64,000 nt of DNA from Spartobacteria bacterium UBA695 (GTDB lineage: Bacteria; Verrucomicrobiota; Verrucomicrobiia; Chthoniobacterales; Chthoniobacteraceae). The stretch is from contig DBMP01000006.1 in NCBI GenBank assembly GCA_002298145.1, forward strand, positions 62,001 to 126,000, read 5' to 3'. Below, piece by piece: positions 54,857 through 63,147 of the stretch (the first letter of the stretch is position 1; each line of letters begins with the position of its first letter). The translations under genes were made by a program, and so were the position numbers. The notes beneath the pieces were generated by a model. The model was not told where the DNA came from, did no database searches, and was given only the letters and a program-made list of their open reading frames with translations.

Positions 54857-55936
54857 TTACCGGCGGTCTGAGCGCGCGGGTCCCGTGGATTCGCCAACGA
54901 TCAAGAACGGCTCCACAAGTTCATGAATCGTTATGGACTTTTCTCCCGCAGGCCGCGCGATCTCCGCAGCCAGCATAGCCGCGGCGCGTTCCATGACCGC
55001 TTCCGGGTTTTGGTCAATGGTCGTAAGGCGGGGGCAGGAATGCGCCGCCACATCGATATTGTCGAAACCCGTCACCGAGACGCGCCCGGGCACGTCGATG
55101 CCCGCGTCCTTTAGCGCTTGCAGCGCGCCAAAGGCCACTAAGTCGTTCAGCGCGATCACGGCGGTGGGAAGTTTCCTCGATTCCGATATCAGTTTTTGGA
55201 CGAGAAAGCGCCCCGTCTCGATCGACGAAACCTTGCCTTCAGGCAGCGGCAACGTTTGCAGGACATCGGCGGGATCGAACCCACGGCTATCCACGTACTC
55301 GGCGAGCGCCGGATATCTCCACAGGTCGTGGAAATCGGCCCCGACGAGGGCGATCTTGCGGTGGCCCAGGCTCCACAGATGGTCGATCAGCAGTTGCATT
55401 GCCCGCCGCCGGTCGAGCGAGACGCTCGGAGTTTCCTGGGTGAATTGCGGGTCGATATGAACGGCAGCCATGCCCCCCAGAACGCGGCTCGATTCGCTGG
55501 CGCTCATCTTCGAGTATAAAAACACGATGCCCTCGGTGCGAATACGGATAAAGTCCGCGACCGTTCGGAATTCGTTTCGTTTATCGTGCAGAGTGATCTC
55601 CAGGAGGCTCCGCAGCCGCCGCTTGCGTAACGACTCCTGGAGGTGATAAATCTTTTCGTTCAGGACCGGAATATACAGCCCGGAGATACAAACCCCGACC
55701 ATACCGGAGCCTTTGCCTCGCAGCCCGCGAGCGTACAAATTCGGACGGAAGCCGAGCTTTTCCACCGCCTGCTCCACCCGTTCCCGGGTTTTAATATTCA
55801 CCTCGCTGTGACCGTTAAGGGCACGCGACACAGTCCAATCCGACAGGCCAAGATAACGCGCCAGATCTGCCACGGACGTCACTGTCGGATGCGGATTTTC
55901 GATGGAAGAAGGGGTGTTTTTTTTACGCCGAGTCAT
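54857..55936 (-). CDS. LacI-family transcriptional regulator
   Basis: The ATG at 55936 gives 359 residues (a TTG three codons upstream is also possible). The helix-turn-helix and hinge are clear: VTSVADLARYLGLSDWTVSRALNGHSEVNIKTRERVEQAVEKLGFRPN (about residues 20-67, given here only as landmarks of the DNA-binding domain). The effector domain follows with GHRKIALVGADF, PTAVIALNDLVAFGALQALKDAGIDVPGRVSVTGFDN and TTIDQNPEAV. Divergent from GH4 (125 bp) and upstream of the MFS gene set, it may control either or both. The effector is presumably a mono- or disaccharide. Confidence 0.92.
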   Translation of the reverse strand: MTRRKKNTPSSIENPHPTVTSVADLARYLGLSDWTVSRALNGHSEVNIKTRERVEQAVEKLGFRPNLYARGLRGKGSGMVGVCISGLYIPVLNEKIYHLQESLRKRRLRSLLEITLHDKRNEFRTVADFIRIRTEGIVFLYSKMSASESSRVLGGMAAVHIDPQFTQETPSVSLDRRRAMQLLIDHLWSLGHRKIALVGADFHDLWRYPALAEYVDSRGFDPADVLQTLPLPEGKVSSIETGRFLVQKLISESRKLPTAVIALNDLVAFGALQALKDAGIDVPGRVSVTGFDNIDVAAHSCPRLTTIDQNPEAVMERAAAMLAAEIARPAGEKSITIHELVEPFLIVGESTGPARSDRR

Positions 55937-56006
55937 GAGTGTCAAAACAGCGAGTTGTTCAATATAGGAGAGGTCAGCCGGTTTCTACCACTTAAAATCC
56001 ATTCTC

Positions 56007-56035
56007 TTGACATGAAAAGACAAAAACCCCATAAC
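56007..56035 (+). promoter_or_regulatory. Candidate sigma-70-type promoter of GH4 gene
   Basis: -35 TTGACA (56007-56012, perfect consensus), 17-nt spacer, -10 CATAAC (56030-56035, four of six matches). The predicted start is about 20 nt before the GH4 ATG at 56062, in the LacI-GH4 divergent region. Confidence 0.55.
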
Positions 56036-56061
56036 TCCAATACGTCTTTGAATTTTTTGCC

Positions 56062-57477
56062 ATGTCCAAAAAAATTAGCTTTATCGGAGGCGGGAGCTAC
56101 CAGTGGGTGCCCGTCCTGTTTCGGGATCTTGCTGTAAACCCTCACCTCCAGGATTCGACTTTTGTGTTACACGACTTGGATACCGCGCGAAACGCGGAGC
56201 TGGCTGCGATTTGCCGCACCATTGCGACGAAAGTCAAATCAACGGTGCGTATCGCAACAGAAGACGTATTCGAGGTTGCCATCAAAGACGCCGATGCCGT
56301 GGTGCTGTGTATTTCCACAGGCGGTCTGGAGGCCATGGAGCCGGATGTTGAGATTCCCAAAAAGTACGGGATTTACCAAACCGTTGGAGATTCCACCGGC
56401 CCAGGAGGCATATCGCGCACGTTGCGCAATGTGCCGGTGGTGGTGGAGATGGCTCAAAAAATGGAGCGGCTTTGCCCCGATGCCTGGTTGCTGAATTTGA
56501 GCAACCCGATGGGGCAGATCGTTCGAGCCATCCGGCAAACATCCCGCGTCAAAGTCGTCGGCCTTTGCCATGAATATATGGGCTTTATGGAAAAGGTGGA
56601 AAAGTGGCTTGGCCTAAAGAACTGGAAAAACGAGGTCACCGCCACGATCGCGGGAATCAACCATTTCGCATGGATTACCCGGATGTCCGTCAACGGGAAG
56701 GATGGCCTGGCATTACTGGCAAAACATTTTGAGAATAACGAAGCGCAAAACACCGTCGGAAACGAGCGTTTGGTCAACCTCAGCCAGAGCTTGAGTGAGG
56801 ACGACGTAAAGTTAGCGCTGTTCCAAACTTATGGAGCGATGCCGTATCCAGGCGATCGCCACATCGTGGAATTCTTCCCACACTTCCTTTCGGAGAAAAC
56901 GCGCTACGGCGCGGACTTCGGAGTGCAATTAACTAGCATCACCGATCGCCGTACGACGTGGATGGAGATGTTTAAAAAGCGGATCGCCGAGTGGACCGCC
57001 GCCGCCCCCGATTCCGTGCCGCTGCAACCTTCCAACGAATCCCTAGTGCCGATTCTCGCCGCGCTGTTGGAGGGCGTGCCGACCATCCAGCCCGCCACTC
57101 TGCCCAACGAAGGACAGGTTCCAAACCTGCCCATGGGCTCGTCGGTGGAAACTCTCGCCACGTTCGAGCGGAATTCAGTTTCGCCCCACGCCTCCGGTTC
57201 ATTGCCGGATTCTCTTTCAGCCCTGGTATACAAGCATTGCCTCACGCAGGATCTCAGCGTGCAGGGAGCCATCGAAGGCGACCGGAATAAAATTCTCCAG
57301 GCCATGATCGCCGACCCGTTACTGAACAATAATGATTTCCGGGAAGTAAGCCGGATGCTGGACGAACTGCTCGAAGCCAACGCCGCCCTGTTGCCACAAT
57401 TCTGTGGCAAGCATCGTCTGGAATCTTCTCAAACCGACCCGAACGGAAAGGCTGTGGTCCGGCTGGTCGCCTGCTAG
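56062..57477 (+). CDS. Glycoside hydrolase family 4 (NAD- and metal-dependent)
   Basis: A protein of 471 residues. GH4 enzymes cleave alpha- or beta-glycosides by an oxidation-elimination mechanism needing NAD and a divalent metal. The N-terminal NAD motif is FIGGGSYQWVPVLFRDL. NLSNPMG holds Asn148, and Cys169-His170 (GLCHEYMG) with His201 (AGINHFAWI) are the expected metal ligands; VGDSTGPGGISRTLRN is the substrate loop. The residue after CH is Glu, not the Asn or Ser common in alpha-glucosidases and galactosidases, so the specificity may be different, for example a galacturonide. Cytoplasmic. Divergent from lacI and upstream of pectin-related genes. Confidence 0.9.
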   Translation: MSKKISFIGGGSYQWVPVLFRDLAVNPHLQDSTFVLHDLDTARNAELAAICRTIATKVKSTVRIATEDVFEVAIKDADAVVLCISTGGLEAMEPDVEIPKKYGIYQTVGDSTGPGGISRTLRNVPVVVEMAQKMERLCPDAWLLNLSNPMGQIVRAIRQTSRVKVVGLCHEYMGFMEKVEKWLGLKNWKNEVTATIAGINHFAWITRMSVNGKDGLALLAKHFENNEAQNTVGNERLVNLSQSLSEDDVKLALFQTYGAMPYPGDRHIVEFFPHFLSEKTRYGADFGVQLTSITDRRTTWMEMFKKRIAEWTAAAPDSVPLQPSNESLVPILAALLEGVPTIQPATLPNEGQVPNLPMGSSVETLATFERNSVSPHASGSLPDSLSALVYKHCLTQDLSVQGAIEGDRNKILQAMIADPLLNNNDFREVSRMLDELLEANAALLPQFCGKHRLESSQTDPNGKAVVRLVAC

Positions 57478-57652
57478 CCTCGTATGCTTTGGAAATGAAC
57501 CGCTGGATTCGCATTATTAGCTTCCTCAGTACCTCAAAAAACAGGGCGCGGCCCTTCCAGTTGTCGCGGTCGCAAACCCCATCCCCGACGGCGCAACACA
57601 TTGTGCTGTTCCGGGCACTCAAAGCTTCAAATATATCGAAGATCAACATTTT

Positions 57653-59815
57653 ATGAAGAAAAGCGTTACCTCAATTTGCCTGGTTGTCATTCTTTTCATA
57701 GCTCCGCGATATTCCGGCTATGCCGAAGATCAACAAATAGCCGCCCCATCCAATGCTGGGGTGGCCAATGTGCGCGACTTCGGCGCAAAAGGTGATGGCA
57801 AAACGGACGACACCGAGGCCATCGAAAAAGCGTGGGCCTATGTGCTGAATCCTACAAAGGCCACTTTTTTTTGGAAGCAGAAGCTCCCCACCGTTAACAC
57901 GGCGCTTTATTTTCCACCGGGCGTCTACCGTTACTTGGGCAAGGGATTGACAACGGGTGGGGCCAAGAACGCGCCGCAGACTTGGGACGTGCGCGGAGAC
58001 GGTGTGAACAGCGTGCGTATCATGGTTGAGAGTGACGCCTATTTTATTACGTGTGAACGGGTGCAGTCGACGCTCATTGAAGGGATTTCATTCGTCGGTG
58101 GAAAGGGAGTCTTCAAAAGCACATGGAAAGGAAACATGGTCGGTGGGAAACACATTTTCCGGAATTGCTATTTCTTCGACTACACGGAATGCGCAATCGG
58201 GAACAATGCATGTGACTCCCCCTATCTAGTGGTTGAAGATTGCATTTTCCATTGCCGCGATGGGGCCAGAGCCATTGGCATTACCTGGGGCGGTTATGTG
58301 GACGATTCACAAATTACCCGATGTGACTTTGAGCAAAACGCCTACCATATCAAGGTGGGGAATCGGCTTAGCGGCAGCTTCCAAATTGGGCCTCGCAATA
58401 TGTTCCTGTCTTTTAACGGCACAAAAACGGAAGCGGACATCTGGATTGTTCCAAACTCTGAAGGGAACCGCGGCATCAACAGCGGGCAAGGGTCGATGAT
58501 CTGCGAGAATAAGTTTGGCAACGAAAACCTCGATTTAGCCAGCCCGCGCATTCTCGTTGCCGCCGAAGATGAAACGCAGGAAGGGGACCGACTTACCCGC
58601 AAGCCGGATATGAAACCTTGCGGCGAGGATCGGCAGGTCATTGGATTCAAGCTGCGGGACAACTTATTCATGGGCAAGCAGGGAATGATGCACGGCATCG
58701 TTTATTCGTATGTTCCGCACACGGCCATCACCTTCGACCATAACTGCCTTGTAGGCGGAGCCTATCCTTACATGATCGAATTCGATCCGGGCATCCGGCG
58801 GCTTCCAGACCGGCCGCCTGGAAATACCACCTATTTCTATCCCCAGGAACGCGACGGGGTGGAACGCGACCTCTTTCCCACTGAATCGAGCAATCTTCCA
58901 GGCTATTCTATCGTAATGGATCCTTACGGAAACTTTGCCGGACAGAATGAAGCCCCCTCTTCCTGGCCGTTGAAGCACGATCCATCATATACCCCGATCA
59001 TTGCCCTAGCCGGTCTGAATGCCCCGCGTTCTGGCAATGTATCGGCGACCCCAACGCTAGATCCGCGCGGAGAAAAAACGGCCGTCGCTCTACATCTTGA
59101 CGATCCGGCCGGTAGAATTGAAATCAAAACCGATGAAAAGCATCCCCTCGTCGAAGGAAGAGTCGGTTTTATTGATGTCGAACTCAAAGCTTCCGAATCA
59201 AGCTCGCTTGATTTTGTACATATCATGCTCCTTAACAAGGCGCATCCATCAGAAGCGGTTGCTCAATCTGCTGAAAAGGCTCATGCATTCCTCGGGGACA
59301 AAACCTTGCTGAACCAAAAAGCATTCTCCCGAATGGTAAAGCTGCAACCCTATTGGCAAAGGATTACCCTTCCCTTTGTTCTGCGCAACACTGAAGGGGC
59401 AGACTATTATTTGGTTATTCGGCCCTACGGATACGAGCCATCCCAGCAGTTTATCAAAGGAAAAAAAGACAGCTTTGTTTGTGGTGAAATTCGCCTTTAC
59501 CACGCCAAGGTCCCGAGTGACGGTTATTGCGAGGGCGTGCGCACGGTTGAGGATGCCGATCTCGTATTGCGCTCCGGCATCGACCCGGAACAAGTGGTCT
59601 ACACGGGCACTCTTTCAGCCGAACGGACCGTGCGGTTTGTCCAGCCTGGCCCACTCATTCAGCCCATGCCATCGTCCCGGTTCCGGATCACTCGTCTGGC
59701 GGCAGGCAAAGCTCCTCTTAATATCGAAGGCTCCGGTTCCCTTGGGGCCAACGAATGGTGTGATGTCGCCTTCGTACAGAATACGTTCCGTATCGTGGCC
59801 AGAGGAAAACTTTGA
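57653..59815 (+). CDS. Secreted right-handed beta-helix protein, pectate-lyase-superfamily type
   Basis: A protein of 720 residues with a signal peptide (about 1-24). The segment VANVRDFGAKGDGKTDDTEAIEKAWAYV followed by LYFPPGVYRY is the hallmark of the Pectate_lyase_3 / GH28-like beta-helix family. The beta-helix continues to about residue 420 (FRNCYFFDYTECAIGNNAC, VVEDCIFHCRDG, ITRCDFEQNAYHI). The C-terminal 250 residues form a separate beta domain. Lyase or hydrolase activity cannot be decided from the sequence. It lies 175 bp after GH4 and 118 bp before the SGNH esterase in a pectin-type gene group. Confidence 0.8.
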   Translation: MKKSVTSICLVVILFIAPRYSGYAEDQQIAAPSNAGVANVRDFGAKGDGKTDDTEAIEKAWAYVLNPTKATFFWKQKLPTVNTALYFPPGVYRYLGKGLTTGGAKNAPQTWDVRGDGVNSVRIMVESDAYFITCERVQSTLIEGISFVGGKGVFKSTWKGNMVGGKHIFRNCYFFDYTECAIGNNACDSPYLVVEDCIFHCRDGARAIGITWGGYVDDSQITRCDFEQNAYHIKVGNRLSGSFQIGPRNMFLSFNGTKTEADIWIVPNSEGNRGINSGQGSMICENKFGNENLDLASPRILVAAEDETQEGDRLTRKPDMKPCGEDRQVIGFKLRDNLFMGKQGMMHGIVYSYVPHTAITFDHNCLVGGAYPYMIEFDPGIRRLPDRPPGNTTYFYPQERDGVERDLFPTESSNLPGYSIVMDPYGNFAGQNEAPSSWPLKHDPSYTPIIALAGLNAPRSGNVSATPTLDPRGEKTAVALHLDDPAGRIEIKTDEKHPLVEGRVGFIDVELKASESSSLDFVHIMLLNKAHPSEAVAQSAEKAHAFLGDKTLLNQKAFSRMVKLQPYWQRITLPFVLRNTEGADYYLVIRPYGYEPSQQFIKGKKDSFVCGEIRLYHAKVPSDGYCEGVRTVEDADLVLRSGIDPEQVVYTGTLSAERTVRFVQPGPLIQPMPSSRFRITRLAAGKAPLNIEGSGSLGANEWCDVAFVQNTFRIVARGKL

Positions 59816-59933
59816 TCAAACAGGCGCATCCTCATCGACAGAAGCGGCATGCGGCCAACCTCCGCGTTCACGCGCACATTTTCCAAAACGACTAAAATCG
59901 CCGATTTCTTTACCCTCCAACATCTATAACCCA

Positions 59934-61292
59934 ATGAACCGTTCCGCAGTCTTCATCGCGTTCCTGCTTTGTGCCTTCATTCCGACGGCAACGTTGCACG
60001 CCGAGGCTTCCGCCCCCATTCCGTTGCGCGACGCCGTGGAATGCACTCCCCGAGGCGGTCTCCCCCACTTCTTCGCCAAACTGCAACGCGGGGGGATCGT
60101 CAAAGTGGCTTACCTTGGCGGCAGCATCACAGCCCAGGCCGGATGGCGCGTCCAGAGTCTGGCCTATTTCCAAAAGCTTTATCCCCAAGCCAAACTTGAA
60201 GAAATCTTCGCGGCCATCGGCGGCACCGGCTCCGGCATGGGAGTCTTTCGGATGGATCACGACGTCATCGCCCAAAAGCCCGATTTGCTCTTTGTAGAAT
60301 TCGCCGTCAACGATTCCGGAACGCCACCTCCAGAGATCATCCAAAACATGGAAGGCATCGTCAGAAAAACGTACAAGACCCTTCCCGATTGCGACATCTG
60401 CTTCGTCTACACCATAACGGGACTGCAGCTCAAAGAGATACAAAACGGTAAAATGAGCCAAACGGCAAGCGCCATGGAACAGGTGGCGGATGGCTATCAA
60501 ATACCATCCATCCATCTTGGCATCGAGGTCGCCCGGCTGGATAAGGAAGGCAAGCTGCTCTTCAACGCCTCCTCGGCCAAGGTTGAAGAAGTAGAGGGGA
60601 AGGGCCTGGACACAAGCACCAATATGCGCGTGGGGGCGGACGGCAAAATTCCCTTCTCGCGCGATGGCGTTCATCCTTACCTCGACACCGGCCATCGCCT
60701 CTACACAGAGGCCATCGCCCGCTCCATCCCGGCGATTCAGGCCATCCCCGCGAACCTGGAGCCGCATCGCCTACGCCAGCCCATGGATCCCGAAAACATG
60801 GAAACCGCCTCCACAGTCCCGCTGGACAAGGCAAACATGAGCGGCCCCTGGACTCAACTCACCGGCCCCGGCTCCGCCCCCAACAGCAAAGTGCCGGGGG
60901 ATATGCATTTTTCCCGCTTTATGGCTTCGCTCTGGAAAGGCGAACCGGGGGCAGAGCTTGCCTTCCGCTTTAAAGGAACCCGGGCCGCAATCTACGATCT
61001 TATCGGCCCCGACTGTGGAAAACTGGAGATCACCGTCGACGGGACAAGTTGCCAAGCCAACAGGATCGACGCCTACGGAACCTATTATCGCATCTCGTCC
61101 GTTAACGTGGGCTCCAACCTGGCCCGCGACCAAGTTCACGAAGTGCGGATCAAGCTTTTGGACGACCCTCTCGACAAGGAAAATATCCTCATGCCGTCGA
61201 AGCGGGACGACGTCAAAACCCATCCCTCGAAATATGAAGGGCTTTATTGGTACGCGGGAGCCATTTTTTTCGAAGGCGAGTGGGTGCACTAG
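59934..61292 (+). CDS. Secreted SGNH/GDSL-family esterase with C-terminal beta domain
   Basis: I start at the ATG at 59934 (452 residues) because a signal peptide begins there (MNRSAVFIAFLLCAFIPTATLHAEA); the frame is open further upstream but overlaps the preceding gene. SGNH blocks: Ser64 in YLGGSITAQAGW, Gly-rich GGTGSGMGVFR (block II), Asn126 in EFAVNDSG (block III), Asp244 and His247 in SRDGVHPYLD (block V). The C-terminal 150 residues are a jelly-roll-like domain. Many such enzymes remove acetyl groups from pectin or rhamnogalacturonan, which fits the neighbouring beta-helix protein and PL11 relic. Confidence 0.85.
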   Translation: MNRSAVFIAFLLCAFIPTATLHAEASAPIPLRDAVECTPRGGLPHFFAKLQRGGIVKVAYLGGSITAQAGWRVQSLAYFQKLYPQAKLEEIFAAIGGTGSGMGVFRMDHDVIAQKPDLLFVEFAVNDSGTPPPEIIQNMEGIVRKTYKTLPDCDICFVYTITGLQLKEIQNGKMSQTASAMEQVADGYQIPSIHLGIEVARLDKEGKLLFNASSAKVEEVEGKGLDTSTNMRVGADGKIPFSRDGVHPYLDTGHRLYTEAIARSIPAIQAIPANLEPHRLRQPMDPENMETASTVPLDKANMSGPWTQLTGPGSAPNSKVPGDMHFSRFMASLWKGEPGAELAFRFKGTRAAIYDLIGPDCGKLEITVDGTSCQANRIDAYGTYYRISSVNVGSNLARDQVHEVRIKLLDDPLDKENILMPSKRDDVKTHPSKYEGLYWYAGAIFFEGEWVH

Positions 61293-61392
61293 CAGCCTGC
61301 CATGAAGCCATTCTTGGCGAGAGAAAAAAGCAGACGCGCGCGTTTTAGGAACGCGTTTTACCGTGCGCGAGGCGCCTCTGGCCGCAAACACG

Positions 61393-62729
61393 CACGTTTT
61401 TGTGGGCTTAATGGAAAAGGCGACGTGCTATGGTCAAGCGGCAAGGGGCATAACGACTGGATGATTCTGACCGATATTATTTTAGAACACCCCGACCTAG
61501 AGATTGCCTACATGTACGAGACACCGCAGCCCAATGGAGGGGTCTGCGTGGTGGATGCGAAGACCGGAAAAATCCTTTGGGGCAATCAGGATTCAAGCAA
61601 ACACATTCACACAGGGCATGCAGTCAACTTTGATCCTACCCTTTCGGCCCCGAAATCCTCGGTATCGACCATAATGGGCATATCGCGATGGAGGGCAAGT
61701 TCTGGCGCTTCAACAATCTCGGGGAAATGCTAAGCACCAGCGGGAGGCGGAACGATCAGCAAGATCAAGGGAACGGTTGTGACGGCTGCAGATCTGTTCG
61801 GAGACTGGCGGGAGGAAGTCGTAACAAACCTTCCGGGCGAACTGCGCATCTATTCCACGACGATTTCCGCAATGGATCACCGCGCATGCCTGATGCAGGA
61901 GCATCCGTATCGCATGAAGGTTGCGATCAATTCCAAGGGATATTACTGCGATCCCGATCTGCCCTACATGCCCACCTTCGAGTCGAATAATTTCAGCCTG
62001 ATATTCAAGCCGAAGACGCCCGCCTCAAAGGAGGAATCCATATGCCAGGTCACCGTGAGCGCCTCCATGCACGCGCCGATTGCGGGGACAATCGCCTTGG
62101 AACCACCGGCAGGAGTATCCCTTGATCAGAAAACATGGGATGTCGGCCTCAAGCCAGGCGAGATCGCCGTCAAAAACGTGCGCATTTCCGGCATTTTGGC
62201 GCAGAAAGCATTGCTTCGCGGTACATTAAAAGAAAGCAAGACTTCCGTGGTTTATCGCACGCAGGTGCCGGTTTACAAAACCTCGACCTCATTCAAGACC
62301 CCCGAAGCAAACGCGATCAAGCTGCCTGCCGCCAAATTTTCCAAGAGCGAAAGAGGGAACGCAATGGTGGCGATGGGGCGCCCGTTGGCCCCGGATGGAT
62401 GCATGATCGCATGGGATAACGCAGGTCACAAAATCATATGGAATATTCAGGCTCCCAAAGCCGGAGCCTACCGTATTCTCGCGCAGATCGCCTCCGTCGC
62501 CGATTGCAAACGCCGCCTTACAGTGAACGAAAAAGACATGGGGGATTTTGCATTCGCGGCCACGGGAGGAAAGGGAGAAACCGCAGACGAGTGGAATCTG
62601 ACCACGCTTAAAAAAGACGAGAAACCCGTACTTCTGGACCTGAATTCCGGCGAAAACACGATAACACTGGACAATATTGACGGCGATATGATCAACTTCG
62701 CCTATCTCTACCTGGAGCCTGCGGAATAG
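61393..62729 (+). pseudogene. Rhamnogalacturonan lyase PL11, N-terminally truncated and frameshifted
   Basis: Three consecutive pieces in three frames together follow PL11. The first is NGKGDVLWSSGKGHNDWMILTDI through GHAVNFDPT (about 61415-61645). The second is GPEILGIDHNGHIAMEGKFWRFNNLGEM (about 61650-61735). The third runs GGGTISKIKGTVVTAADLFGDWREEVVTNLPGELRIYSTTI (from about 61745) and onwards to the TAG at 62729. PL11 enzymes are usually over 600 residues; here the first 200 or so are missing. The last part (about 130 residues, LNSGENTITLDNIDGDMINFAYLYLEP) looks like a CBM35-type domain. The C-terminal frame alone could still make a 316-residue product starting at 61779, but without the catalytic propeller front it is unlikely to be active. 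Confidence 0.8.
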
Positions 62730-62925
62730 GGAGCCGATGGATGGTCGCCCGCAAGACGGCAATGTTGCAGGGCTTCACGAGGTACTCCGCAAACCCGGCG
62801 GCCCAGCTTTGGCAGATGTCCCATGTATCGCAAAAATATCGTTCCATTATAAGTTCATTGAGTTGATCATCATACCAGCGTCTTGCGAGAAGCCTAAACT
62901 GGATACATTCCTTCCGAATTTAGGC

Positions 62926-62954
62926 GGCTTTGCGGTAATAGGGCCGCAAAAGCC
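62926..62954. terminator. Stem-loop in convergent intergenic region
   Basis: GGCTTTGCGG and CCGCAAAAGCC pair over 10 bp with a single bulged A and an 8-nt loop. Position between convergent stops suggests a terminator; there is no clear T-run. Confidence 0.5.
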
Positions 62955-62993
62955 CACTCAAACGAGACTCGCACTGGACCACCGGCGGGCCGG

Positions 62994-63037
62994 GCGGGTC
63001 GGAATCCGGCGGAGGCATAGCCGCAATGCCGACCCGC
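62994..63037. repeat. 44-nt nested inverted repeat of unknown role
   Basis: Outer arms GCGGGTCGG and CCGACCCGC pair perfectly over 9 bp. Inside, GCGG and CCGC form a second short stem with an 8-nt loop. The GC-rich nested form resembles REP-like palindromes; no second copy was noticed in this window. Confidence 0.45.
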
Positions 63038-63147
63038 TTCGAAGGCTAGATCCCCTACCCTTGGCAGCGGTGCTAATTCCCGAAAATAAACCTTCAGCAT
63101 CTGATCCCCGATACTTCCGTACCAATCCTCTGTGTTTGAATTGATTT

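Larger units (their letters stand above)
62730..63147. other. Intergenic region with two stem-loops (418 bp)
   Basis: Lies between the convergent PL11 relic and the GST-like gene. No convincing gene was found. It contains the hairpins annotated at 62926-62954 and 62994-63037. Confidence 0.6.

Noticed and set aside
59376..59933. Upstream extension of the SGNH esterase frame
   Set aside because: It overlaps the beta-helix gene, and a signal peptide starts at the ATG at 59934.
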